A stretch of DNA of 58,580 bases. It comes from SIG603 sp044432645 (GTDB taxonomy: Bacteria; Bacillota; Clostridia; Oscillospirales; Acutalibacteraceae). The position numbers and the translations under genes were made by a program. Position 1 is the first letter of the stretch, and each line of letters starts with the position of its first letter. The stretch covers positions 1-58,580 of the forward strand of contig JAWXUM010000013.1 in the NCBI GenBank assembly GCA_044432645.1, read 5' to 3'. The notes beneath the pieces were generated by a model. The model had not been told where the DNA came from, made no database searches, and saw nothing but the letters and a program-made list of their open reading frames with translations. Positions 43,095 through 51,037 of this stretch are shown here, piece after piece.

Positions 43095-45170
43095 TTATTC
43101 CTCAGATTTTGCTTCGTCTTGAAGTTTGTCAAGGTCTAAGTCACCAGCAAAAATTTGAGCATCTTTGCCTAATGCACCTGGAATAATTGAGAATGTGTTA
43201 GAAATACCATCTTGAGCGTGTCTAAAAGGAAGTTTAGCAACTGAAGCAAGTGAAGCAACAGCACCGTTAGTGTCACGTCCGTGCATTGGGTTAGCACCAG
43301 GAGCTAGTGGAACACCTTTTTTTCTTCCATCTGGTGTGTTACCTGTCTTTTTACCATAAACAACGTTAGAAGTAATAGTAAGAATTGACATTGTAGGTAC
43401 ACCTTCACGATAAGTGTGATGTTTACGGATTTTATCCATAAATGTTTTAACAAGCATTGTAGCAATGTCATCAACTCTGTCATCATCATTACCATATTTA
43501 GGGAATTCGCCCTCAACTTGATAATCTGTAACAATACCATCGTCATCACGGACTACTTTAACTTTAGCATATTTAATAGCGCTTAAAGAGTCAGCAACAA
43601 CTGAAAGACCAGCAATACCTGTAGCGAAATATCTTTTTACTTCTCTATCATGTAAAGCCATTTGAATTCTTTCATAAGAGTATTTGTCATGCATATAGTG
43701 AATAACGTTTAGTGTATTAACGTATAAAGAAGCTAGCCACTCCATCATATCGTCAAATTTCATCATAACATCATCATAGTCTAAATAATCGCCATCTACA
43801 CTACGGTAATGAGGTCCTACTTGAATTTTAAGAACTTCATCAACACCACCGTTTATTGCGTATAATAAGCATTTTGCAAGGTTAGCACGAGCGCCAAAGA
43901 ATTGCATTTCTTTACCAATTCTCATAGAAGATACACAGCAAGCAATTGCATAGTCATCACCATGAGAAACACGCATAATATCGTCGTTTTCATATTGGAT
44001 AGATGAAGATTTAATTGACATTTTAGCACAATACTCTTTAAAGTGTTGTGGTAATTTTGTAGACCATAAAACAGTTAGGTTAGGCTCTGGAGCAGGACCT
44101 AATGTATCAAGTGTGTGTAAATATCTAAAAGATGTTTGTGTGACCATGTGTTTACCGTCAACAGAAACACCACCTAATGATTCAGTAACCCAAGTTGGGT
44201 CGCCTGAGAATAATGCATTGTAATCAGGAGTTCTAGCAAATTTTACAAGACGTAATTTCATAATGAAATGGTCAATATATTCTTGTGCTTGTTCTTCTGT
44301 AATTAAACCTTTGTCAAGGTCACGTTTGATATATATATCAATAAAAGTAGAAGTACGACCAAGGCTCATAGCAGCTCCATTTTGCTCTTTAACAGCAGCT
44401 AGATAACCTAGGTACATCCATTGAATAGCTTCTTTTGCGTTAGCAGCTGGTTTTGAAATATCAAAGCCGTAAATGTTACCAAGCTCTTTAAGTTCTGCTA
44501 ATGCACGAACTTGCTCTGAAAGTTCTTCTCTTAAACGAATGTTGTTAGAAGTCATACGAACTAAAGCAGTAGCGATTTGATGTTTTTTATCAGCTATAAG
44601 TTTATCGATACCATAAAGTGCTACACGGCGATAATCACCGATAATACGACCACGACCGTAAGCATCTGGAAGACCTGTAATAATAGCAGATTTTCTAGCT
44701 AAACGCATTTCAGGTGTGTAAGCATCAAAAACACCTTGGTTATGTGTTTTTCTATATTTTGTGAAAATATCAACAACTTCTGGGTCTACTTCATAGCCAT
44801 TGTCGTGACAAGCTTGTTCAGCCATACGAATACCACCGTAAGGTTGTAAAGAACGTTTGAAAGGTTTGTCTGTTTGGAAACCAACAATAGTTTCAAGTTC
44901 TTTATTAAGGTAACCAGCATCATGAGAAGTGATGGAAGAAACAATTTTTGTATCCATATCTAAAACGCCACCAGCTGCATTTTCTTTAGTAGTCAAGTCC
45001 ATTACTTGTTCCCAAAGTTTGTCTGTTGCAGGTGTAGCATCAGCTAGGAAAGAATCATCACCATTATATGGTGTATAGTTGCGAATAATAAAATCACGTA
45101 CGTTTACTGAAGAATAACTCCAACGGCCAAGTACAAATCCGTCCCATTGTTCTGGAATGTTTACTGACAT
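43095..45170 (-). CDS. pflB: Pyruvate formate-lyase core subunit, lacking the glycyl-radical domain
   Basis: A 691-residue catalytic core that should cleave pyruvate with CoA to acetyl-CoA and formate. The start WDGFVLGRWSYSSVNVRDFI, the catalytic cysteine pair in YAIACCVSSMRIGK near residue 415, LTITSNVVYGKKTGNTPDGR and GANPMHGRDTNGAVASL all match PFL closely. The protein then ends at FSIIPGALGKD plus an acidic ~20-residue tail, where a normal PFL (~760 residues) goes on into the radical domain. The start has a good ribosome binding site (AAGGAG). There is no frameshift sign: the stop is clean and two further genes with their own ribosome binding sites follow. Confidence 0.96.
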   Translation of the reverse strand: MSVNIPEQWDGFVLGRWSYSSVNVRDFIIRNYTPYNGDDSFLADATPATDKLWEQVMDLTTKENAAGGVLDMDTKIVSSITSHDAGYLNKELETIVGFQTDKPFKRSLQPYGGIRMAEQACHDNGYEVDPEVVDIFTKYRKTHNQGVFDAYTPEMRLARKSAIITGLPDAYGRGRIIGDYRRVALYGIDKLIADKKHQIATALVRMTSNNIRLREELSEQVRALAELKELGNIYGFDISKPAANAKEAIQWMYLGYLAAVKEQNGAAMSLGRTSTFIDIYIKRDLDKGLITEEQAQEYIDHFIMKLRLVKFARTPDYNALFSGDPTWVTESLGGVSVDGKHMVTQTSFRYLHTLDTLGPAPEPNLTVLWSTKLPQHFKEYCAKMSIKSSSIQYENDDIMRVSHGDDYAIACCVSSMRIGKEMQFFGARANLAKCLLYAINGGVDEVLKIQVGPHYRSVDGDYLDYDDVMMKFDDMMEWLASLYVNTLNVIHYMHDKYSYERIQMALHDREVKRYFATGIAGLSVVADSLSAIKYAKVKVVRDDDGIVTDYQVEGEFPKYGNDDDRVDDIATMLVKTFMDKIRKHHTYREGVPTMSILTITSNVVYGKKTGNTPDGRKKGVPLAPGANPMHGRDTNGAVASLASVAKLPFRHAQDGISNTFSIIPGALGKDAQIFAGDLDLDKLQDEAKSEE

Positions 45171-45229
45171 TTTTTAATCTCCTTAATTCTATAATACAAA
45201 TTTAACTAAAATATTTTTTATCACTAATA

Positions 45230-45258
45230 ACTATAACAGTGTATACAATATAAGTCAA
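45230..45258 (-). promoter_or_regulatory. Promoter of the split pfl operon
   Basis: On the minus strand -35 TTGACT (45253-45258) and -10 TATAGT (45230-45235) are 17 bases apart, giving a leader of about 50 bases before the core gene. Confidence 0.7.
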
Positions 45259-45370
45259 GGATATAGTTTTAGAGTGTAAAATATTTCGCTATATATACAA
45301 AAAAGTACTGTAAAACTTATAATTTTTGTTCAATAAAAACAATAATAATTACTGTTTTTATTTTCAAAAT

Positions 45371-45394
45371 ACAATATATTGTGGAATATATTGT
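45371..45394. repeat. Repeated palindrome downstream of the DUF188 gene
   Basis: AATATATTGT occurs twice 12 bases apart (45373-45382 and 45385-45394), and the first is part of a perfect 12-base palindrome, ACAATATATTGT. It lies ~110 bases upstream of the pfl promoter. It could be a regulator site or simple AT-rich structure. Confidence 0.35.
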
Positions 45395-45404
45395 AAAGTT
45401 TGTG

Positions 45405-45845
45405 TTAAATATCTATATTTTCTAAAAAACTTGTCAAAGTTTTTTCAAATTCTACATCTTGATCAGCTGTTCTTTTGCTAGGCCCTTTTAGTCTACCACC
45501 AGCTTTTCGTACCTTTTTTGATATATGTCGTTGCATAAGCAAGCCTTCAATGTTACTATCATCATATATCATCCCGTTTTGGTTTATAACAATACCTTTT
45601 TTCGCAAGGCACATAGCTGCTAGTCCGTAATCTTGAGTTATTACAATATCGTTAGTTTGCATAAAATTTACAAGTGCAAAATCAACGCTATCTGCTCCTT
45701 TAGAAAAAATCATTGTTATTGCACCATCTTTTTCAATTCTATGAGATGTGTCGCAAAGTATAAAACAATCAGTATCGTATTTCATTGAAAGTTTAACAGT
45801 TTGATTTACAACAGGGCAACCATCTGCATCTATTAGTATGCGCAT
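45405..45845 (-). CDS. DUF188 family (YaiI/YqxD) protein, PIN-like nuclease fold
   Basis: A 146-residue cytosolic protein. It starts MRILIDADGCPVV, the family hallmark, with Asp residues also in GADSVDFALV and DIVITQDYGLAAMCL, and has the conserved ISKKVRKAGGRLKGPSKRT near the end. The fold is PIN-like by family knowledge; the biological role is unknown. It is transcribed toward the pfl operon and has no clear terminator. Confidence 0.93.
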   Translation of the reverse strand: MRILIDADGCPVVNQTVKLSMKYDTDCFILCDTSHRIEKDGAITMIFSKGADSVDFALVNFMQTNDIVITQDYGLAAMCLAKKGIVINQNGMIYDDSNIEGLLMQRHISKKVRKAGGRLKGPSKRTADQDVEFEKTLTSFLENIDI

Positions 45846-45895
45846 AATACCTCCATATATTTTTTATTTTAAGTATAACACAAAAATCAAATTGT

Positions 45896-47206
45896 TTATT
45901 TAAATTTATCGCAAACTAAAGTTTTATTTTTTAAAATAGTATTTAAATTTAAAATTATATCAGTATATTTTTTATCATTTATTAAGTTTATTGCTTCTAA
46001 CTCATCGGTAATCATGTCGTAAAGCATAGTTGGATGATAATTAGCATCTGTTACAAGTTTATAATTTTTATCTCTAATCATTCTCCATGGATTGTTATGC
46101 AAATATTCAGAAATAACATATTTTTGAGTGCTTTCAGTTTTAGATGTTAAGTATGAAATTAAACTTACACCGTCTAATTTGGTAGTAGTGTTAGCATTTG
46201 CTATATCAATAAAAGTTGGGAAAAAGTCAACCGAAGAAATTAGTTCGTCTGTAACAGTATTTTTTCTGCCACCAGGATAACGAATAATCATAGGTACACC
46301 AGCTGATTTCTCGTAGGCGTAACATTTGTTTTTAAGTCCCTTGCACCCTTGCATGTCGCCATGGTCAGCTGTATAAACTATTATTGTGTCTTCGTATAAA
46401 TCAAGCTCTTTTAATTTGTTTAAAATCTGTCCAACTCCGTCGTCTACTTGGCTACATAATGCAGCATATAATCTCATGTATTCTTGAATATTGTTTCCGT
46501 ATCTCATATAATCAGGACAACTATCAAAAGGCCTAGGGCTTCTAGGTGAAAAAGTAGGAGTATATGGATCAATTTCTTCGTAATCTTTCGGCAAATCAAA
46601 AGTAACATTTTTATATAAATCAGCGAATTTTTCCAATGGTTGCTCGGGATAATGAGGTGCTTGATAGCTAACGCATAAGAAAAAGTTTTTATCGCTTTTT
46701 GTAATAGCATCTAAAGCATTAATAGCAAGTTCGGTTGTAACATCGGTTCTGTGTTTGTTATAAGTATATAAATTATCGTCTTGGTCGGCAAATACAATTT
46801 CGTTATTAAAAGGAGGGTTAGGGTCAAAACCGTTGTAGCACTGGTATCCTATAAACTTGTCAAAACCGAGTCTTAACGTTGAATTAATAACACCTTGTCC
46901 GTTTCCACCTAAATGCCATTTACCAACATAAGAAGTCGAATAGCCTTGTTGTTGTAAAGCCTCTTGCATTGTTTGAGTTCCTTGAGGTAACGCAAATCCG
47001 TTTTCGTACACTTTACATCTTGATGTATATTGACCAGTAAATAAGCAACCTCTGTAAGGTCCGCATACAGGATTGTTCGAGTAAGCATTTTTAAATAAAA
47101 CTCCCTCGTTTGATAGTATATCCAAATTTGGAGTTATAAACTGTTTGTTAATTTTTCCTAATGCATATTTATGCTGTTGGTCTGAAAAGATAAATAAAAT
47201 ATTCAT
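45896..47206 (-). CDS. Type I (formylglycine) sulfatase
   Basis: A 436-residue cytosolic sulfatase. It starts NILFIFSDQQHKYALG and has the maturation motif C48-G-P-Y-R in PVCGPYRGCLFTGQ, then SYVGKWHLGGNG and the second metal-site YTADHGDMQG. It is short, without a C-terminal extension, and lacks a signal peptide. The first metal-binding pair reads S-D-Q rather than D-D-Q, a common variation. It is divergent from another sulfatase gene 132 bases away, so the two may be co-regulated. The ribosome binding site GGAAGGGG precedes the ATG. Confidence 0.93.
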   Translation of the reverse strand: MNILFIFSDQQHKYALGKINKQFITPNLDILSNEGVLFKNAYSNNPVCGPYRGCLFTGQYTSRCKVYENGFALPQGTQTMQEALQQQGYSTSYVGKWHLGGNGQGVINSTLRLGFDKFIGYQCYNGFDPNPPFNNEIVFADQDDNLYTYNKHRTDVTTELAINALDAITKSDKNFFLCVSYQAPHYPEQPLEKFADLYKNVTFDLPKDYEEIDPYTPTFSPRSPRPFDSCPDYMRYGNNIQEYMRLYAALCSQVDDGVGQILNKLKELDLYEDTIIVYTADHGDMQGCKGLKNKCYAYEKSAGVPMIIRYPGGRKNTVTDELISSVDFFPTFIDIANANTTTKLDGVSLISYLTSKTESTQKYVISEYLHNNPWRMIRDKNYKLVTDANYHPTMLYDMITDELEAINLINDKKYTDIILNLNTILKNKTLVCDKFK

Positions 47207-47276
47207 AAAGGCCCCTTCCTAAAATTTATAATATAATTGTACCAAAGTTAAATTTACTTGTCAATAAAACTAACTA

Positions 47277-47305
47277 TTGATTAGGATAATTTAATGTGCT
47301 ATAAT
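47277..47305 (+). promoter_or_regulatory. Promoter of the plus-strand sulfatase gene
   Basis: -35 TTGATT (47277-47282), 17-base spacer ending in TGC, perfect -10 TATAAT (47300-47305). Transcription would begin near 47312, which rules out upstream in-frame starts as main starts. Confidence 0.75.
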
Positions 47306-47338
47306 ATTAAAGTAAACAATAAGGATATGGAGGATAAT

Positions 47339-48838
47339 ATGAAAAAACCGAATATAATATTTATAATGACCGATGACCAAAGATACGATTCTATGGGCTT
47401 TATGGGTAATAAACAAGTACATACACCAAACCTTGATAAAATGGCAAGTGATGGCGTTCGTTTTAAAAATGCATTTCATGTTGCACCAATTTGTATGCCC
47501 AGTAGAGCAACTGTACAACTAGGTAAATATATTACACAACATAAGTGTGGTTTTGATTTACCTACTAATTATACAATCACAAACGAAGAGTATCAACATA
47601 GTTATCCCGTACTACTTAGGAATAGTGGATATTTCACTGGCTTTATAGGTAAATTCGGCTTTCCTGTAACTGAAGAAAAAGTGCATAATAATACAAGAGT
47701 TTTGGATGAAGAAAGTCCAAAAGACGATCCGTATTATGAAAGTTTAGACGCACTTGATAAGCTTGAAACTTCACTACCTAAAGACGATTTTGACGTGTGG
47801 AGAGGTTTTTGTATGCACGGAAATTATCGTCCATCAAAAGATGGTCGTTTAAATGATTATGACAATAAATGGGGTTGTGACCATATGACTGACCATATGA
47901 CGTACCAAGCTAAAGAGTTTTTAGAAGAGGCTGTAGAAACTGGGAAACCATTTTCTCTTTCTATAAGTTTTAAAGCTCCTCACAGACCTTTTGACCCACA
48001 AGCAAAGTGGGCAGAATTTTATAAGGATATGGTTATAGAACGTAAAATTAACGATGCACCAGAATATTTTGCAAAACTTCCAGAAGTTGTTAGAACGCAT
48101 AGTAGAAACGCTGCAGAGTATTGGGGCAGTGAAAAAATGCGTAAAAAAATGCCTACTTGGAAACCTTGGAAAGACGAAGCACAATTTCAGCATGACTTCA
48201 AAGCTTATTATGCTTTAATTTCGGGTGTAGACGAAGCGGTAGGGGAGATAAGAAATAAATTAAAAGAACTTAATATAGACAACAATACTATTATATTTTA
48301 TACAGCAGATAACGGATATTTTTGTGGTTCGAAACAAATTGGTGGTAAAGAACTATTATACGAAGAATCTATTCATGCACCGATGATAGTTTACAATCCT
48401 CTTTTACCAGATGATAAGCAAAACAAATGGATAGATGGTATGATTTCTCATGTTGATATTTGCCCAACAATTTTAGATTACGCAGGAATTGAAAAAGAGG
48501 AACAAATGCTTGGGCAAAGTTTTGTGCCACTTATCGAATCCACCAAAGATGAAATAAATGAAGTCGTTTACGGTGAGAATGATTTTAACGACAATTACGC
48601 AATGCCATACCAACACCCAAACCCTGAAAATTATCAATCAATTCACTCAAAATATGTAAGAACCAAAAAGTTCAAATACATAAGGTATCACCTTTGCAAC
48701 CCAATTATAGAAGAAATGTGGGAAATAGACAAAGACCCACTTGAAACAAATAATTTGGTAGGAAATGAAAATTACGAAGAAGAGCTTAATAAGTTAAGAA
48801 AATTAATGGACGATTTTAATGAAAAAATTAGTGTGTAA
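47339..48838 (+). CDS. Type I (formylglycine) sulfatase
   Basis: A 499-residue cytosolic sulfatase. The start at ATG 47339 has GGAGG six bases ahead and gives KKPNIIFIMTDDQRYD. The maturation motif is C52-M-P-S-R in PICMPSRATVQLGKY, and the second metal site is YTADNGYFCG. The central insertion differs from the other two sulfatases, so they are distinct subfamilies rather than recent copies. It has no signal peptide, so its substrate must be taken up or made inside. Confidence 0.93.
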   Translation: MKKPNIIFIMTDDQRYDSMGFMGNKQVHTPNLDKMASDGVRFKNAFHVAPICMPSRATVQLGKYITQHKCGFDLPTNYTITNEEYQHSYPVLLRNSGYFTGFIGKFGFPVTEEKVHNNTRVLDEESPKDDPYYESLDALDKLETSLPKDDFDVWRGFCMHGNYRPSKDGRLNDYDNKWGCDHMTDHMTYQAKEFLEEAVETGKPFSLSISFKAPHRPFDPQAKWAEFYKDMVIERKINDAPEYFAKLPEVVRTHSRNAAEYWGSEKMRKKMPTWKPWKDEAQFQHDFKAYYALISGVDEAVGEIRNKLKELNIDNNTIIFYTADNGYFCGSKQIGGKELLYEESIHAPMIVYNPLLPDDKQNKWIDGMISHVDICPTILDYAGIEKEEQMLGQSFVPLIESTKDEINEVVYGENDFNDNYAMPYQHPNPENYQSIHSKYVRTKKFKYIRYHLCNPIIEEMWEIDKDPLETNNLVGNENYEEELNKLRKLMDDFNEKISV

Positions 48839-48858
48839 ATTATTCTAATAACAAATAC

Positions 48859-48887
48859 TTGAATATTTTAAAACGATGTGATATAAT
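48859..48887 (+). promoter_or_regulatory. Promoter of the tRNA-Ala repeat region
   Basis: -35 TTGAAT (48859-48864), 17-base spacer, perfect -10 TATAAT (48882-48887), about 260 bases ahead of the intact tRNA-Ala. Confidence 0.7.
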
Positions 48888-48890
48888 TAA

Positions 48891-48923
48891 GTTATAGGCT
48901 TAAAGAAACACAAAGCCTATAAC
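48891..48923 (+). other. Hairpin at the start of the tRNA-Ala precursor
   Basis: GTTATAGGCTT (48891-48901) pairs perfectly with AAGCCTATAAC (48913-48923) across 11 bases. It would form the very 5' end of the transcript from the promoter just upstream. It has no T-run and may stabilise the precursor. Confidence 0.6.
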
Positions 48924-48927
48924 GAGA

Positions 48928-49147
48928 GGGATTAGCTCACCTGGGAGCGTAAGCCGACAGTAAAACAACCCCAAAATCAAAGCAAAAAATTTAATAAAAA
49001 ATGCTATATTTCCATGTTTTGGGGTGTAGCTCACGCGGGGGATTAGCTCACCTGGGAGCGTAAGCCGACAGTAAAACAACCCCAAAATCAAAGCAAAAAA
49101 TTAAATAAAAAATGCTATATTTCCAATTTTGGGGGTGTAGCTCATGC
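48928..49147 (+). repeat. Two tandem 111-bp units of broken tRNA-like sequence
   Basis: The string ATTAGCTCACCTGGGAG starts at 48931, 49042 and 49153, exactly 111 bases apart; the third is inside the intact tRNA-Ala. Each of the first two units has the tRNA 5' part with a shortened D-arm (GGGAGCG instead of GGGAGAGCG). Each then departs into CCGACAGTAAAAC, an A-rich stretch, and an inverted pair CCCCAAAA/TTTTGGGG. It ends in another tRNA-like start, GGGGTGTAGCTCA. No anticodon or T-arm is present, so they cannot be working tRNAs. Differences between copies are few, so the duplication is recent or maintained. Confidence 0.85.
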
Positions 49148-49223
49148 GGGGAATTAGCTCACCTGGGAGAGCGTAACGCTGGCAGCGTTAAGGTAATCGG
49201 TTCGAGCCCGATATTCTCCACCA
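49148..49223 (+). tRNA. tRNA-Ala(GGC), CCA encoded
   Basis: A complete 76-nt cloverleaf. The acceptor stem GGGGAAT/ATTCTCC contains the G3:U70 wobble that identifies tRNA-Ala, the D-arm is GCTC/GAGC, the anticodon stem TAACG/CGTTA holds loop CTGGCAG (anticodon GGC), and the T-arm ATCGG/CCGAT has TTCGAGC. CCA is encoded. It reads GCC and GCU codons and matches the specifier inferred for the alaS T-box. Confidence 0.96.
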
Positions 49224-49227
49224 AAAT

Positions 49228-49258
49228 AAAAGTCATAGGATTTTGTCCTATGACTTTT
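49228..49258 (+). terminator. Terminator of the tRNA-Ala transcript
   Basis: AAAAGTCATAGGA (49228-49240) pairs perfectly with TCCTATGACTTTT (49246-49258), followed by more T. Confidence 0.85.
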
Positions 49259-49330
49259 TTGTTGTCCTAACTGTATGTTGTTATGTAATTGTAAAATGTG
49301 ATGCAGTACGTATCTTTATAATTATATTAA

Positions 49331-49936
49331 TTAAAATTTATGCTTACATTTCATGCAAACTCTATCAACTTTATTAGTAAGTAGACCTGTCATTAACGAC
49401 CATTTTCGTGCAACTATTTGAATTTGTGTTGAGCCACATTTAGGGCAAGAAATTTCACTTTTATTTTGAAGTGTTGATTCGACTGATACTACTTTTGAAG
49501 AAATAAAATAATTGCAAATTTGAGAGTTTATTTCTTTGCCATGTTCAACAATATATTTAACGTTGGATGTTAAATATATATTTTCAAAGGAATACATTAA
49601 TATATGGAAATTAGGTGTTTTATATTCTTCGCTATTAGGATCTATCGCATCAACTTTTTCTAATTTAGTTGTACTGATTAAATTGAAGTTTTCATCATAC
49701 AAATCTACTAACATGTTTTCATAGGGTTTATAGTGGTTAGCAATTCCAGAAACATAATAATATTTATTCAACATCAATGGTGCTCTTTTATGATTTCTAA
49801 CATCATACAAAATGAAGTAATCTATATTGAAAATCTTTTGCTCTTTTATTTCATTTATTGGGCAACCACAATTAATACAAGTGACCGCTCTATCGCTGAT
49901 TTCTTTACCACAATCTGGACATTTAATAAGTGCCAT
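49331..49936 (-). CDS. Zinc-ribbon protein of unknown function
   Basis: A 201-residue cytosolic protein with a zinc ribbon at each end: CPDCGKEISDRAVTCINCG at the N-terminus and CPKCG...CMKCKHKF at the C-terminus. The middle ~130 residues are beta-rich (YYVSGIANHYKPYENMLVDLYDENF) and unrecognised. The N-terminal ribbon is nearly the same as in the next gene upstream (49988-50917), so the two are related and probably one operon. No partner function is evident. Confidence 0.8.
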   Translation of the reverse strand: MALIKCPDCGKEISDRAVTCINCGCPINEIKEQKIFNIDYFILYDVRNHKRAPLMLNKYYYVSGIANHYKPYENMLVDLYDENFNLISTTKLEKVDAIDPNSEEYKTPNFHILMYSFENIYLTSNVKYIVEHGKEINSQICNYFISSKVVSVESTLQNKSEISCPKCGSTQIQIVARKWSLMTGLLTNKVDRVCMKCKHKF

Positions 49937-49987
49937 AATAAATTCCCCTTTATAAATTATATTTTTAATTATATCTTTTAGCTAAAT

Positions 49988-50917
49988 TTAATCGCTTAAT
50001 GTGCTTGTGTATTTAGTTGTGCCAATTATATAAGTTACTGAATCAACATAACCATATCCATCCATATATTCTTTATATTCGTCAAACCTATCTCCAGTAT
50101 ATCTGAAGTATCTTACTTTAACTTGGCAATATCCATCTTGCCCATATGTACCCCAAGTATATATTTTATATCGATAACGAGGAAGTTTAGCGTCAAAATC
50201 CAAACTCTTTACGATACTATCTGGTTCTCCAAGAATTGTATAGGATAAATTTGATTCGCTCATTCCTGCTTTGGGATAATCACTTCCATAAGTTTCAATT
50301 TTGTTATCTATGTATTCGGAATAAACTAATTCACCGTTTATTTCAACTTCTCTTAATGAAGAACCAATATCATACTCGTTTTCTCCATCACTAATTTTGT
50401 ATATGTAACAATATAAATCTTCGTAAGTTGAGTCAAGTAAATCATCAATTTCAAACATCGTGTCATAATCTAACTCTCCGAAACCTTCAATTGTAACACT
50501 AACACTATATTTATTTTCGTAAAATTCATTAGCAATACAATCAACACTTGCGAAGTTATAAGAACTTAACACTTCTATGGTTGTATTTTCTATTAAATTA
50601 ATTTGTTCTTGAACTTTCTGTGGCTTCCAGTAATTTTCTTCCATATAACTAGTAAGAAAAACAGCTCCTGCTATCAATAATAATACAACAAATAATATTT
50701 TTAAATGTTTTCTATTCTGTGCTTTTAAATCTTCTTTTTCAGTCCACTCTAAGAAGTCCTTATTTTCTAATTCCTTTTTTGCCTGTTCCATAATGAATTG
50801 ATATTGCTGTTTTTCTTGATTTTCAATAATTTCGTGTATTTTATACCCACAACCTATACATATATCTGAAGCATTGCTAATTTCCTTTCCACATCCAGGA
50901 CACTTAATAATAGCCAT
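49988..50917 (-). CDS. Zinc-ribbon membrane protein of unknown function
   Basis: A 309-residue protein with an N-terminal zinc ribbon (CPGCGKEISNASDICIGCG), a charged helical linker to about residue 70, one membrane helix (about 73-92, LKILFVVLLLIAGAVFLTS), and a C-terminal ~210-residue soluble domain rich in Tyr, Asp and Glu. The layout (cytosolic ribbon, helix, outer domain) occurs widely in Bacillota, but I cannot name a family for the outer domain. The ribosome binding site AAGGAG precedes the ATG. Confidence 0.8.
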   Translation of the reverse strand: MAIIKCPGCGKEISNASDICIGCGYKIHEIIENQEKQQYQFIMEQAKKELENKDFLEWTEKEDLKAQNRKHLKILFVVLLLIAGAVFLTSYMEENYWKPQKVQEQINLIENTTIEVLSSYNFASVDCIANEFYENKYSVSVTIEGFGELDYDTMFEIDDLLDSTYEDLYCYIYKISDGENEYDIGSSLREVEINGELVYSEYIDNKIETYGSDYPKAGMSESNLSYTILGEPDSIVKSLDFDAKLPRYRYKIYTWGTYGQDGYCQVKVRYFRYTGDRFDEYKEYMDGYGYVDSVTYIIGTTKYTSTLSD

Positions 50918-51037
50918 TGATAAATTCTCCTTAAGTATTTACGATTTTTAAGTATATTTTTTATGTTTTCATATAAAGATAAACCGTATTTTTATCAAAA
51001 TTTGATTCAACATTAGTCAAGTTATCAATTGTTTCTT

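Noticed and set aside
43094..43132. Upstream start for the 64-residue protein (13 extra residues)
   Set aside because: It would overlap the core gene in another frame and has no ribosome binding site; ATG 43093 has GAGG six bases ahead.
42638..45170. The split PFL as a frameshift or assembly error
   Set aside because: The core has a clean stop and a new acidic tail, a whole extra gene lies between the parts, and each downstream ORF has its own ribosome binding site and ATG.
48900..49091. 63-codon minus-strand ORF with internal repeats
   Set aside because: It is the reverse reading of the 111-bp tRNA-like repeat; no ribosome binding site and the repeats explain its composition.
48928..49223. 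CRISPR-like array
   Set aside because: Units are 111 bases with no short repeat/unique spacer alternation, no cas genes, and the shared sequence is tRNA-derived.
49148..49330. tRNA-Ala 3' end as attachment site of an integrated element
   Set aside because: No duplicate of the tRNA 3' end and no integrase are visible in the window; the element's borders may lie outside.
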